Shown: positions 25,461-34,224, numbered from the stretch's first letter. The stretch: DNA of 64,000 nucleotides from Aliiroseovarius sp. S1339 (GCF_023195695.1 NZ_JALPQG010000010.1:62001-126000); one strand, 5' to 3'. Program-made: numbers and translations. The notes: a model not told the origin generated them from the letters alone.

Positions 25461-27156
25461 GCAAAAGCCCCTTTCGGTTGCGCCATATCAGGGCGGGCAG
25501 GGCCAAAGCCAGCGCGAATGGCACCAAAGCGGCGGCGGTTTGCATCAGGCCAAACACCCCGATTGCACGACGATCACCGCCTGAGGCCAGCGCGACGGCT
25601 TCGGTCGTCAGGGTTTCAATGCGCCCGCCACCGACCAAAAGCGTGGGCAGGTATTGCCCGACCGACACCGCCACGCCGACTGCGATGGCGGTCAGAAGAG
25701 GTGCCAGCAGCATCGGCAGACGGATGCGCCACAACACCCGATTGGGGCTGGCACCAAGGGCGGCGGCGACGGTGGCCTGGCGCGGGTCCCATGCCTGCCA
25801 TGGCCCTTCAAGCGACAGGCGCAGATAGGGCAGGACGAACACCAGATGCGCCAGCACCACCGGTGCGCGGCCCATATCCAGCCCAAAGCCTAGAAACAGC
25901 GTTTGCAGCCCCGGCAGAAACGCGGTTTGTGGCACGATCAGGGGCAGATAGATCAGCCACATACCGCGCTGAGTCAGGCGCAGGTTGCGGCGGTTTTCGG
26001 TTTCAAGACAGCCGATGGTCAGCATCATGCCGATGGCGCCGGCGACCCCGGCAATCAGAATGGTTTCAAAAAGAGCGTCTAAACCGCCGGATTTGTGACG
26101 AATCCAGTTGCGGGCAGTGAATTGGTCGGGGAGCAGATCGGGGAAAGTCCAGAACCCGGCGAAGGACCAGATGGCGAGGCTAAGAAGCCCCAACAGAAGC
26201 GCGACCGAGATCGCGGTGCCAAGGGCAAAACCTGTGAGCCGCAGGGGGCGGTCGTAATGGCCGCGGTGGCCCATCTCAATGCGCCTGCAGGCAAGGTGGG
26301 CGACCAGTTTTTCACCTGCGAACCACAACCCGACGGCACCGATGACCAGCGCCAGTTGCACCAGTGCAGCAGCGGCAGCTTGAAGGCGGAAGGCAAGGTC
26401 CGGGTCCGACATCCAGCGCACGATCTGCACCGATAGGGTCGGGGGCGTCGATGGGCCAAGGATCACCGCCACATCCACCACCGACATGGACCATGTCAGC
26501 ACCACCAGCACGGGCAGGCGGATGCGGGCATAGACCGCCGGGTAGATGGCGAACATCCATGCGGACATGCGGCCGTAGCCCATGCTTTGGCTGAGCGCCA
26601 TGCGGCGGCGTCCGTCGATTTGCCCAAGGGCGGCGATGGACATGAGCAGCAAGAACGGCACCTCTTTCATCACCATGCCAAGGGTCAGGGCGATGCCCAA
26701 AGGGTCGTTCAGGATCAGTACGTCGGGTGGGCGGTCCCAGCCGGTGAGCCACGGGGAAAACAGGCGCGCGATCCAGCCTGACGGGGCGATCAGGAAGGCC
26801 AGCCCAAAGGCCGCGGCGGCGTGGGGGACGGACAGGAAGGGCGACAGCAAGCGCTCAAGGACGCGAAAGCCGCGTGTGCCTGCCCAGCCTGCGAGGATCA
26901 GCGCGGTGATCGCCAGCGACAGGATCGCAGCGGCCAGCCCCGTTGTCACAGACAGCCGCACCGCTGGACCAAAGCCGGGCCAGTCGATGAGCGCGCGGAA
27001 GGCGTCCAGCGATGGGCCGGACAGCCCCGCGGCAGGCAGGTGGCCAAAGGCTGGCAGCAAGGTGCCCCACAGCCCTGCCGCAACAGGCCCCAACAGCACC
27101 AGAACGGTCAGCGCCGGAAACAGAGGCAGGCGGGGAAATCTGCGGGATTGGGCCAT
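25453..27156 (-). CDS. ynjC: ABC transporter fused double permease, YnjC-like
   Basis: A 567-residue inner-membrane protein made of two permease halves in one chain (about 12 helices). Each half has a BPD_transp_1-type EAA loop: SMGYGRMSAWMFAIYPA in the first, and ALGASPNRVLWRIRLP in the second. This fused arrangement is shared with ThiP, FbpB and E. coli YnjC. It lies between the binding-protein gene (8-bp gap) and the ATPase gene (8-bp overlap), so one operon is clear. The ATG at 27156 is used. Confidence 0.87.
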   Translation of the reverse strand: MAQSRRFPRLPLFPALTVLVLLGPVAAGLWGTLLPAFGHLPAAGLSGPSLDAFRALIDWPGFGPAVRLSVTTGLAAAILSLAITALILAGWAGTRGFRVLERLLSPFLSVPHAAAAFGLAFLIAPSGWIARLFSPWLTGWDRPPDVLILNDPLGIALTLGMVMKEVPFLLLMSIAALGQIDGRRRMALSQSMGYGRMSAWMFAIYPAVYARIRLPVLVVLTWSMSVVDVAVILGPSTPPTLSVQIVRWMSDPDLAFRLQAAAAALVQLALVIGAVGLWFAGEKLVAHLACRRIEMGHRGHYDRPLRLTGFALGTAISVALLLGLLSLAIWSFAGFWTFPDLLPDQFTARNWIRHKSGGLDALFETILIAGVAGAIGMMLTIGCLETENRRNLRLTQRGMWLIYLPLIVPQTAFLPGLQTLFLGFGLDMGRAPVVLAHLVFVLPYLRLSLEGPWQAWDPRQATVAAALGASPNRVLWRIRLPMLLAPLLTAIAVGVAVSVGQYLPTLLVGGGRIETLTTEAVALASGGDRRAIGVFGLMQTAAALVPFALALALPALIWRNRKGLLHG

Positions 27157-27164
27157 ATCAGGGT

Positions 27165-28370
27165 CTATTGCACGCCGTATCGGGTCTGCCAGTCATCAGA
27201 AATGCGGGTCATCCAGCTGGGGTGCGGTTCGTCCTGCACATCGCCCAGTTGCTGGGGTGTCAAGGTGGCGATGCCAAGGTCCAGCGCGTCGAATTGCGCG
27301 CGATCCTCGGGCGGCAGGGCACCGACATGCAGGACGGTGCCATAGCCCAACACCTCGGGGTCTTGCGCATGGGCTTGTGCCATGGGCGACATCAGGAAAT
27401 TGGCGACGACCATCGCACCCGCTTTAGAGCCTGAATTATAGGGGATCGCCACGAAGGACGCGTTGCCAATGGTGCCTTTTTTCAGGACGAATGTGCGCAC
27501 GGTGGCGGGCAGTTCGTAGTTGGCTATGGCGGTCGAGGCTTCGGACGGTGAAAAGCTGATCGCCAGGTCGATCTCGCCATCATTCATCAGCTGGATCTGG
27601 CGCGGCCCGTTGGCGGAATAGGCGCGGCCTTGGCGCCATAGGGTCGGGGTGAGGTCTTCGAGGAAGTCCCACAGCGGCGCGGTGACGGTGGCGTAGGTGT
27701 TGTCGGACACGGGGGCGGCCAGCGCGGCGGGATCATCCACCAGTTCAACCAGCATTTGTTTCAGAAAGGTAGTGCCAAGGAAATCGGGCGGCTGAGGATA
27801 GGTGAAGCGGCCGGGGTTGGCCTTGGACCAGTCAAGAATTTCAGCGGCCGAGGGCAGGGGGGTCGAAATATCCGCCGTGTCATACATGAACACGACCTGC
27901 GCCATGGCCCATGGGGCCTCATAACCCTCGACAGGAACGGTGAAGTCAGTGCGCACGGTTTTGCCTTCGACATCGACATATTGCCAGTTGGGCAGGTCTT
28001 CCGCGAAGGGGCCGAACAGCAGCCCGTTTTCCTTCATCGACGCGAAATTGGCCCCGTTGATCCAGATCAGATCAATCGCGCCGTCATCATCCTTGCCTGC
28101 CTGCTTTTCCGACAACACGCGGGTGACGGCGTCGGCGGTGTCGGTGAGTTTCACATGCTCCAGCGTCACGCCAAACCGCCCGCTGACCTGATCGCCCACC
28201 CAGTCGATGAACGCATTCGTCGTGGGGGACCCGCCCCAAGCGTTCCAATAGACGGTTTGGCCGTGGGCTTCGGCCTCGACCCCCGCCCAATCGGCTGGAT
28301 TAGGGTCTGATAGGGCCGGGTGCGTCAGCGCGCCCAAGGTGAGGCCGGCGGCAAGGGCAAGGTGTTTCAT
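27165..28370 (-). CDS. ynjB: ABC transporter substrate-binding protein, YnjB-like
   Basis: A 401-residue periplasmic solute-binding protein. The start is placed at the ATG at 28370 (MKHLALAAGLTLGALTHPALS), which gives a proper Sec signal peptide after the purine-rich aaagaga; longer frames run into the upstream gene. The mature protein opens with TVYWNAWGGSPTTNAFIDWVG, a recognisable start of the YnjB group. Other landmarks are IDLIWINGANFASMKE and the C-terminal HPSWMTRISDDWQTRYG. The substrate is unknown. The start codon overlaps the stop of the phosphatidyltransferase gene (ATGA). Confidence 0.85.
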   Translation of the reverse strand: MKHLALAAGLTLGALTHPALSDPNPADWAGVEAEAHGQTVYWNAWGGSPTTNAFIDWVGDQVSGRFGVTLEHVKLTDTADAVTRVLSEKQAGKDDDGAIDLIWINGANFASMKENGLLFGPFAEDLPNWQYVDVEGKTVRTDFTVPVEGYEAPWAMAQVVFMYDTADISTPLPSAAEILDWSKANPGRFTYPQPPDFLGTTFLKQMLVELVDDPAALAAPVSDNTYATVTAPLWDFLEDLTPTLWRQGRAYSANGPRQIQLMNDGEIDLAISFSPSEASTAIANYELPATVRTFVLKKGTIGNASFVAIPYNSGSKAGAMVVANFLMSPMAQAHAQDPEVLGYGTVLHVGALPPEDRAQFDALDLGIATLTPQQLGDVQDEPHPSWMTRISDDWQTRYGVQ

Positions 28371-29002
28371 GAGGTCTCTTTCTGGTCGGACGGGGGGATG
28401 GCGAATGCCTGATACGCGCCCCAGACGCGTAAGGTGGCGGTGGCAAAACACAGCATGCCAAACAGGTAGGCGAGCGGCGCGAAATATGTTGGCAGAAGGC
28501 AGAGAAGGACGAAGAAGGCGATCGTCTCGGTGCCCTCCAGCAGCCCGTTGGAGTAATACAGCGACTTGATGCCTTGCGCGCGGGTAGCCATGCCCTTTTT
28601 CTCGGCGAGGATTGCATAGCCCAGAAAGCTGGCTCCGTTCACATAGAAGGACAACAGCAGGAACGCCCCCGCGACCCCGTTGGCCGCCGGATCAAACAGC
28701 ACGAACCCGAAGGGCACCGCACCGTAGAAAAAGAAATCCGACGCGATATCAAGGTAGCCGCCGAACTCGGTTTTGTGCGTTGCGCGCGCCACTGCGCCGT
28801 CCAGCCCATCGGCCAGTCGGGACAGCAGGATCAGGCACAAACCCACCGCAAAAGCACCCGATGCGATCGCCACAGCCGCTGCCAACCCGAAACCCAAGCC
28901 AGCCAGCGTCACTGAATTTGCGCCGATGCCCAGACGTGCCAGTCCGCGCCCGGCCACGTTCAGCGGCGGGTCGATCAGTTTGCGTGCATAGGCGTCCAGC
29001 AT
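28367..29002 (-). CDS. ynjF: CDP-alcohol phosphatidyltransferase family protein, YnjF-like
   Basis: A 211-residue integral membrane enzyme. The CDP-alcohol phosphotransferase motif D-G-x2-A-R-x8-G-x3-D-x3-D is present in modified form as LADGLDGAVARATHKTEFGG followed by YLDIASDFFFYG. About six helices are visible. The start at 29002 follows ggaggggaaag. It is first in a four-gene operon with ynjB, ynjC and ynjD, the same association as in E. coli, where ynjF sits beside ynjBCD. The alcohol acceptor is unknown; an importer-linked head-group alcohol is conceivable. It is divergent from gap with a 192-bp gap. Confidence 0.85.
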   Translation of the reverse strand: MLDAYARKLIDPPLNVAGRGLARLGIGANSVTLAGLGFGLAAAVAIASGAFAVGLCLILLSRLADGLDGAVARATHKTEFGGYLDIASDFFFYGAVPFGFVLFDPAANGVAGAFLLLSFYVNGASFLGYAILAEKKGMATRAQGIKSLYYSNGLLEGTETIAFFVLLCLLPTYFAPLAYLFGMLCFATATLRVWGAYQAFAIPPSDQKETS

Positions 29003-29194
29003 CTGCGGCCCTTTCCCCTCCCCGCAGTCGCGCGGGAATTGCTTGTTTGGATATGTGGACCGGAACGCCCCCATCCGTCCATCCGGCTTACGAAATCGTG
29101 AGAGGATGTCATTGCGCGCGCGCGCCTTTTCGACCCTTGCACCTGACCCCGCTTTCGCGTTCTGTAAACCCATCACCCAATCGACGAGGTTCTG

Positions 29195-30211
29195 ATGTCC
29201 CCCGCTTCCAGCAGAAAAATCCGTATCGGTTTGAACGGCTTTGGCCGCATTGGCCGCTCGATCCTGCGCATCCTGTCCGTGACGCCGTCGGATTTCGAGG
29301 TCGCGTTCATCAATGACATCGAATCCTTGGACACCTGCGCCTATCTGTTCAAATACGACAGCGTGTTCGGCCCCTTTGCGGGTCAGGTTGAGCCGGTCGA
29401 GGGCGGGTTGTCGATCAATGGCACGGTGATCCCGTTTCATGGCCTATCCGACATCAGCACGATGGACCTGTCGGATGTGGACGTGGTGCTGGAATGCACC
29501 GGCATGGCGGGCAAGCGGGCGGTGGCGGAACGCGGGCTTCAGGCCGGCGCGCGCAATGTGTTGATTTCCGGCCCGTCGAACGAGGCGGACGTGACAATCG
29601 TTCTGGGTGCGAACGAGGATAAGCTGACCGGGCAGAAGATCGTGTCGAACGCATCCTGCACCACCAACGCGCTGGCACCTTTGCTGAAGCTGTTGGATGA
29701 CGAGCTGGGCGTGATCGGCGGGCATATGACCACGGTGCATTGTTACACCGGCAGTCAGCCGACGGTGGACAAGCCGCGTGCCGATCCTGCGCGGTCGCGG
29801 GCGGCGGCCTTGTCGATGGTGCCAACCACCACCAGCGCGCATGAACTGGTCGGCGAGGTGTTGCCCCATCTGGCGGGCCGTATCGAAGCGCGGGCGATCC
29901 GGGTGCCGACCGCCAGTGTTTCAGCAATTGATCTGACCGTGCGCACCCGGCGCGAAGTGTCAGTGGACGCGGCGGGCGATATCCTGAAAGCCGCCGCAAC
30001 TGGCCATGTGCTGGGCTGGACCGACGAGCCGCTGGTGTCCAGTGACCTGCGGATGCGGCCCGAAAGCCTTGTGTTGTCGGGGCCTGAGACCTCGGTTTCT
30101 GGAGGCGGGCTTTTGCGCGTTTTCGGTTGGTATGACAACGAATGGGGCTTTTCGCACCGGATGCTGGATGTGGCGCGGATGATTGCCAACAAAGATGGGA
30201 CGCAAGAATGA
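29195..30211 (+). CDS. gap: Glyceraldehyde-3-phosphate dehydrogenase paralogue
   Basis: A 338-residue GAPDH-fold enzyme. The N-terminal NAD site is GLNGFGRIGRSILR, with an acidic residue after strand 2 (INDIES) favouring NAD. The catalytic cysteine is C155 in SNASCTTNALAP; the histidine follows in TVHCYTGSQ. The C-terminal motif reads GWYDNEWGFSHRM. Some positions differ from housekeeping GAPDH, for example STMDLSDVDVVLECTG and RAAALSMVPTTTSA, so this may be a paralogue acting on another phosphorylated aldehyde. It is translationally coupled to a ProC-like reductase (ATGA overlap), which is an uncommon pairing. Confidence 0.85.
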   Translation: MSPASSRKIRIGLNGFGRIGRSILRILSVTPSDFEVAFINDIESLDTCAYLFKYDSVFGPFAGQVEPVEGGLSINGTVIPFHGLSDISTMDLSDVDVVLECTGMAGKRAVAERGLQAGARNVLISGPSNEADVTIVLGANEDKLTGQKIVSNASCTTNALAPLLKLLDDELGVIGGHMTTVHCYTGSQPTVDKPRADPARSRAAALSMVPTTTSAHELVGEVLPHLAGRIEARAIRVPTASVSAIDLTVRTRREVSVDAAGDILKAAATGHVLGWTDEPLVSSDLRMRPESLVLSGPETSVSGGGLLRVFGWYDNEWGFSHRMLDVARMIANKDGTQE

Positions 30212-30972
30212 CGCGCATCGGATTTGTCGGCACAGGAGAGATCGCGGCGGCCATGGTCACCGGCCTGATCGGGCAGGGGCATCAGATCACGGTGTCGGAA
30301 CGCAACTCTGGCATGGCTGCGGCGCTGGCGGCGCAATCCACTGATGTCACCATTGCGCCCAACGAACAGGTGGTCGCCGACAGCGATGTGGTCTTTTTGT
30401 GCCTTCTGGCCGATGTTGCGCGCGACGTTCTGCCGGGTTTGCCGTTTCGTGCGGATCACAGCGTGATTTCGGTGATGGTTGATGCCTCACTGGGCGATTT
30501 GTCGGCGCTGTGTGCTCCGGCGCGCGATATTGCGGTCACGATCCCCTTGGCCTCAATCGCCGTGGGCGGGTCGGCCTTGCCGGTCTATCCTGACAGTGCG
30601 GCGCTGCGCGCGTTGTTTGGCGACACGGACATGATTATCCCCTGCCGGGACGAGGCTGCGCTGAACGCGCATTTTGGAGCGTCAGCGCTTGCCTCGCCGG
30701 TCCTTGATCAAATGCGGGCGGGGGCAGGGTGGTTGGCCGCGCTGACTGGCGACCCGAAAGCGGCCGAACAGTATGTTGCCACCGTTTTCGCAGGCTTCCT
30801 GCGCAGTATGGCGGAAAACCCCGAAACCTCGTTCAGCGATTTGTTGGACAGTTTGGCAACTGAAGGCGGGCTAAATGCCACGCTGCGTGCCCATATGCGC
30901 GACGCCGGGACCATTCAAGATCTGACCACCGGGCTGGACGCATTGAAACCGCGTCTCGGGTTGGCGGACTAG
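30208..30972 (+). CDS. NAD(P)-binding oxidoreductase, ProC-like (pyrroline-5-carboxylate reductase family)
   Basis: A 254-residue reductase. The Rossmann motif TRIGFVGTGEIAAAMVTGL is at the N-terminus. The region SDVVFLCLLADVARDVLPGLPF and the alpha-helical C-terminus (LTGDPKAAEQYVATVFAGFLR, then LATEGGLNATL) follow the ProC architecture. The usual ProC substrate signature is only partly kept, so proline synthesis is not assured. The start overlaps the gap stop by 4 bp, implying coupled expression and perhaps a shared pathway. A strong terminator follows 28 bp after the stop. Confidence 0.72.
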   Translation: MTRIGFVGTGEIAAAMVTGLIGQGHQITVSERNSGMAAALAAQSTDVTIAPNEQVVADSDVVFLCLLADVARDVLPGLPFRADHSVISVMVDASLGDLSALCAPARDIAVTIPLASIAVGGSALPVYPDSAALRALFGDTDMIIPCRDEAALNAHFGASALASPVLDQMRAGAGWLAALTGDPKAAEQYVATVFAGFLRSMAENPETSFSDLLDSLATEGGLNATLRAHMRDAGTIQDLTTGLDALKPRLGLAD

Positions 30973-30999
30973 ACTTGCATAAGCCCTAAAAAATTAAAA

Positions 31000-31031
31000 A
31001 CGGGTCGGTGGGAGGAACCGACCCGTTTTTT
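31000..31031. terminator. Rho-independent terminator, probably bidirectional
   Basis: A 10-bp perfect stem (acgggtcggt / accgacccgt) with a 7-nt loop is followed by six T on the plus strand. A-runs on its left give a T-run on the minus strand as well. It ends the gap/ProC-like operon and, in reverse, the small propeptide-like gene. Confidence 0.9.
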
Positions 31032-31090
31032 GATCTGCGTCGTGCGGCCCACCGGCACCGGCATAGCCAGCTACACCCCCGCAGTGCAGA

Positions 31091-31348
31091 TCACAGGACA
31101 ACGCTTGCGTCGTCGTCCAATGCAATTTTTGTGACCGTGTCGTGGCGAAGAAGATCCTCGATCTGGTGCGAGGTCAGGTCGGCGACAAGCAACTGAATCT
31201 CGATCAGGTTGTCATCGACCATGACGCCGTTCTTGTTCAGATGGTCCATCAAAGGCGTGCTGTCTTCGGTGCAGGAAATCAGCACGGGATGAGAATTTCG
31301 CGAAAAGCTCTCCATCCGGTCTTTCAGCTTCGGGTCCAGTTTTTGCAT
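31091..31348 (-). CDS. Small subtilase-propeptide-like (inhibitor I9 fold) protein
   Basis: An 85-residue soluble protein. After a charged leader (MQKLDPKLKDRMESFSRNS), the pattern HPVLISCTEDSTPLMDHL, then GVMVDD, IQLLVADLTSHQIEDLL and TVTKIALDDDASVVL has the strand-helix-strand-strand-helix-strand order of the subtilisin propeptide/I9 family. That includes the late xxLxxLLxxxxVxxIxxD signature. The ATG at 31348 is chosen because aagggg lies 6 nt upstream; an ATG at 31354 and a TTG at 31366 are alternatives. It lies downstream of, and on the same strand as, a subtilase that has no propeptide of its own. It may be a folding chaperone or inhibitor acting in trans. Similarity is by eye and should be treated as a hypothesis. 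Confidence 0.6.
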   Translation of the reverse strand: MQKLDPKLKDRMESFSRNSHPVLISCTEDSTPLMDHLNKNGVMVDDNLIEIQLLVADLTSHQIEDLLRHDTVTKIALDDDASVVL

Positions 31349-31658
31349 CGTCATCCCCTTCGGCAATCAGCTTGGTTTTTGGTTTGTCATCTCTGGGTTT
31401 CGGGTCTGTGTTCTGGTGCGAACTGAGAAGCCAGCCTGGGTTTGCAAAGGATCTGGTGATGAAAATGGTATTCGCCAGACTGGCAACTCAGTACGCCCTT
31501 GTACTATGCCGTAGCGGCATAAACGCGGCGAAAAGGCGGCGTGAATGTTGCGTTATAAAGCGTGTCTAAAGGGTGGGTTTGCGTGAATTCAGCGTGTTGG
31601 GCGCAAGAAAAAGCCGCCGGGGCGCGGGACCCGGCGGCGATTTGGTCTGGGCAGAGGG
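31349..31658. other. Intergenic stretch between propeptide-like gene and subtilase
   Basis: These 310 bp contain the subtilase terminator (31607-31638) and, between it and 31349, about 250 bp with no recognisable gene. This stretch presumably carries a separate promoter for the propeptide-like gene. No dyad or known operator was recognised. Confidence 0.5.
31607..31638 (-). terminator. Rho-independent terminator of the subtilase gene
   Basis: A 9-bp perfect GC stem (gccgccggg / cccggcggc, 31613-31621 and 31630-31638) is followed on the minus strand by tttttc. It lies 20 bp after the subtilase stop, so the small downstream gene is probably transcribed on its own or by read-through. Confidence 0.85.
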
Positions 31659-33215
31659 TCAGCTTAAGGCGGCCGTCACCGCTGCCTTGGCATCAATCAG
31701 GCCTGCGCCAAAGAAGGTGCCAAACGCGTCTGCGTCTTCATTGCTGGCATTCATGCTGTCAGATTTCAACGGCAGCACCGCCCCCATCATCGGCATATCG
31801 CGGCGCGCGGTTTCGATCAGCAACGCTTTCACGTCACATCCGTCGCGCAGACCCGTCCGTGATTTCGACAGCCGTTCGGCCCGGCGCACCAGCGCGACCA
31901 CGCCACCAACAAGGGCTGACGCGCCCGAGGTGCCGCCAAACTGGGTGTAAAACCCGCTTTTCGCGGCCTCGCCCGGAAGATCCATGTCGCCCGCATCCGC
32001 CCCGTCGTAGCCGTAACTTCCGGCAATATCGGTGCTAAGCAACGCCTTCTTGCTGTGAGGTACCGCCATCGCAGTTTCTGGTTTCAGATAGTTGATCTTG
32101 TCCAGCCGCTTGGGCGTTTCGCGTAGTTGGTGGCGGTTGAAGACCTCCATATCATCAGACGGGGCGACCAGCGTTAGCCCGTCGCCGTAATTGGCATAAC
32201 CCGACCGATATCCCTGACCCGACACTGCGCCCACGGCGATGATGCCGTTTTCGCGGTTGGCCAGGCTGGCGGGGAACAGAAGTTGGCTTTCGCCTTCGTT
32301 ACCGGAGGCGCAGACAATGGGAACATGTTTGCTGATCGCGATGAACAGCGCCCGCACCACGCGCCACAGGTGGCGTCCGGTTTGTGACAATTGCGGCGCG
32401 GTGGGGTCATGGGGCGATGCGTTCGCCTGCAATACAGCGATCCGGTGCAGAAGGTCGGCGGCCTCGTGATTGGCCCAGCTTTGCAGTTCCGCCTTGAAGT
32501 CGTCTTTTGGCGAAATCACCGAGGCTTCGGGGTCCGGCAATCCGCGCGGCATGACGATCACGTCAGGCTTCTGGGTCCACGCATAAAGCAGGGCTGCGAT
32601 GAATTGCAGCGGGTCGTTGTCAAACCCCGTGCGCAGCGAAATCAAGTTGGAAAACGGATCGACCCCGAAATAAGGGATTACCCCGGTTGAGGGTTTATCG
32701 TCCGGGTCGCAGCAATGTTCCGGCCCGCCCACGATCAGCCCGCTGACGGCGGTCCCGTGCGAGGCAAACTTGGCCTCGGAGTCGCCATGGGGGCGCAATT
32801 CGCCGGTGCTGTCGGCCAGATGCTGGACCACTTCGTCGAAGATGACGACCTCGTCCGCCAAAAGGCCATCAAGGTGCAGATCGTCGACATTCAGCCCGGC
32901 GAAGTTCTTTTGATCGCCGTCCGTGCCTGTCGCCAGCCGCGAGCCATAAGGTGAGCAGGTGAAATCGAGCGAGCGGGCGCGGTCTACCCGGTCTTTCAGA
33001 TTGGGGTGCGAAAAGCTGCACCCGACGTCGATCAGAACCACGGTGGAGGGATCAGCTTCGGCCTTCGTGCCCAGCATGTCCCACAACGTATCGGCAAAGC
33101 CGGTTCTGGCAGCGTCCGGCGTGATCACCCCCAACGATACAAGGTGCCATAGATAGTAGTAGTTGTTCTCTTCCACATGCTCGGCTTCGATACATTTTGA
33201 AACTGTCTTGTTCAT
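31659..33215 (-). CDS. S8 family subtilisin-like serine protease without signal peptide or propeptide
   Basis: A 518-residue subtilase with a complete catalytic set: D63 (VVLIDVG), H153 (ASHGTAVSGL), oxyanion N306 (CASGNEGE) and nucleophile S430 (FGGTSGASA). The serine motif is GTSGAS instead of the common GTSMAxP. The N-terminal 55 residues are charged, with no hydrophobic leader and no I9 domain, and there are no RTX repeats. The protein therefore looks cytoplasmic or exported by an unrecognised route. The ATG at 33215 follows ggatgagg. It is 14 bp downstream of the PAP2-fold gene and follows the SARP-like regulator gene, so one operon is likely. The candidate propeptide in trans lies beyond the terminator. 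Confidence 0.85.
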   Translation of the reverse strand: MNKTVSKCIEAEHVEENNYYYLWHLVSLGVITPDAARTGFADTLWDMLGTKAEADPSTVVLIDVGCSFSHPNLKDRVDRARSLDFTCSPYGSRLATGTDGDQKNFAGLNVDDLHLDGLLADEVVIFDEVVQHLADSTGELRPHGDSEAKFASHGTAVSGLIVGGPEHCCDPDDKPSTGVIPYFGVDPFSNLISLRTGFDNDPLQFIAALLYAWTQKPDVIVMPRGLPDPEASVISPKDDFKAELQSWANHEAADLLHRIAVLQANASPHDPTAPQLSQTGRHLWRVVRALFIAISKHVPIVCASGNEGESQLLFPASLANRENGIIAVGAVSGQGYRSGYANYGDGLTLVAPSDDMEVFNRHQLRETPKRLDKINYLKPETAMAVPHSKKALLSTDIAGSYGYDGADAGDMDLPGEAAKSGFYTQFGGTSGASALVGGVVALVRRAERLSKSRTGLRDGCDVKALLIETARRDMPMMGAVLPLKSDSMNASNEDADAFGTFFGAGLIDAKAAVTAALS

Positions 33216-33229
33216 GACCTCATCCCCCC

Positions 33230-34189
33230 TCAGATCCATTCCTGCTGAACCGCCTGAAAGCGGTCCGCAAAGGCGTCTGCGAACAAGGGCGCAAACCGTT
33301 TGGCCAGAAGCTGGCCGGCGGCGGTGTCACTGGGATAATGCAGCCCGGCCCATTCGCGGTTCTGCGCCACGTTCAGCGCGGCCTCGGACAAAACCTGCGT
33401 CGCAGGATGTTCGGGCAGGATCGTGTTGAACGCGAAGGCGAGCGTGTGACATTGGAAGGAATGGTTGCTGGGATACGCCTCGTGCGCGGGGTTCGCCAAA
33501 ACGGGGCGCAGGCGCGGTTCAACCTGATTGGGCCTGAGCCGCCCGAATAGACCCTTATAATACAACCCGACATATTCGGTGACGGTCAGCAGTTCCAAAA
33601 ACAGCGCCTCGGTGTTTTCGAACCCGGCCAGCCCGTCAATGCCAAGCGGGCGGGTGAAGGCGGTCAGGTCAAGCGTGGCTTCCTGTATAATATCGGGGAT
33701 GCGCAGTTTGCGTTCGTCGATATTGCGCTGCATCGCCAGCAAAAGCTGGGTTTCCATGCGGCTGTGATCGGGGCCGGGCGGGGGCGGCAGGATCACGTTG
33801 GTCCATTCATCAGGCAGGCGCGTGCCTTGGTCAGCAGCCCCGGCACGGTGCAGGCGCAACAGGGCGTCGGTTGGCATCAAGGTGCCGCTGCCGCCTTGGG
33901 CGCTGGGGGCCTGAAGCTTGTTCTTATTTTTGTTTTTATTCTTGTTCTTGTTTTTATTCTTATTTTTGTTCAGCGCCGATTTGTTGAAGGCAGATTTGTT
34001 CAACACCATCCGCACAGCGCTGACGCCGCCCGCCCCTTGCGCGCCGATGCGTTGTTGCACGGACACCTCGGCGATCTTGTCGGTGGCATCGTCAAACTGC
34101 AGGCCGTTCGGGCCCACAGTGATCTGGCTGAGGCTCAGAAACTCTGCAATAGAGCCACATTCATGGGTCGTGTCGGCCCGGTCTTTCAT
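33230..34189 (-). CDS. PAP2 / vanadium-haloperoxidase-fold enzyme with Asn-Lys repeat
   Basis: A 319-residue protein. The C-terminal half carries all three acid-phosphatase/haloperoxidase motifs: K212-x6-R219-P220 (KGLFGRLRP), P240-S-N-H243 (YPSNHS) and R278-x5-H284-x3-D288 (REWAGLHYPSD). These form a phosphate or vanadate pocket, so either an acid phosphatase or a haloperoxidase is possible. The N-terminal third is different: a polar region and a pure (NK)9 tract at about residues 74-91. There is no signal peptide or membrane helix, unlike lipid phosphatases. The ATG at 34189 is preceded by ggggatga, the same kind of site as the subtilase start. A TTG at 34228 overlapping the regulator stop is an alternative. 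Confidence 0.75.
   Translation of the reverse strand: MKDRADTTHECGSIAEFLSLSQITVGPNGLQFDDATDKIAEVSVQQRIGAQGAGGVSAVRMVLNKSAFNKSALNKNKNKNKNKNKNKNKNKLQAPSAQGGSGTLMPTDALLRLHRAGAADQGTRLPDEWTNVILPPPPGPDHSRMETQLLLAMQRNIDERKLRIPDIIQEATLDLTAFTRPLGIDGLAGFENTEALFLELLTVTEYVGLYYKGLFGRLRPNQVEPRLRPVLANPAHEAYPSNHSFQCHTLAFAFNTILPEHPATQVLSEAALNVAQNREWAGLHYPSDTAAGQLLAKRFAPLFADAFADRFQAVQQEWI
33917..33970 (-). repeat. Hexanucleotide microsatellite encoding (Asn-Lys)9
   Basis: Nine consecutive AAY-AAR codon pairs form a 54-bp A/T-only tract inside a GC-rich gene. Because the unit is 6 bp, slippage would alter protein length without shifting frame. Imperfect third positions (aac/aat, aaa/aag) will slow slippage. 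Confidence 0.9.
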
Positions 34190-34224
34190 GGTGTCATCCC
34201 CCGTTGGAATATCATTTGTCGAAA

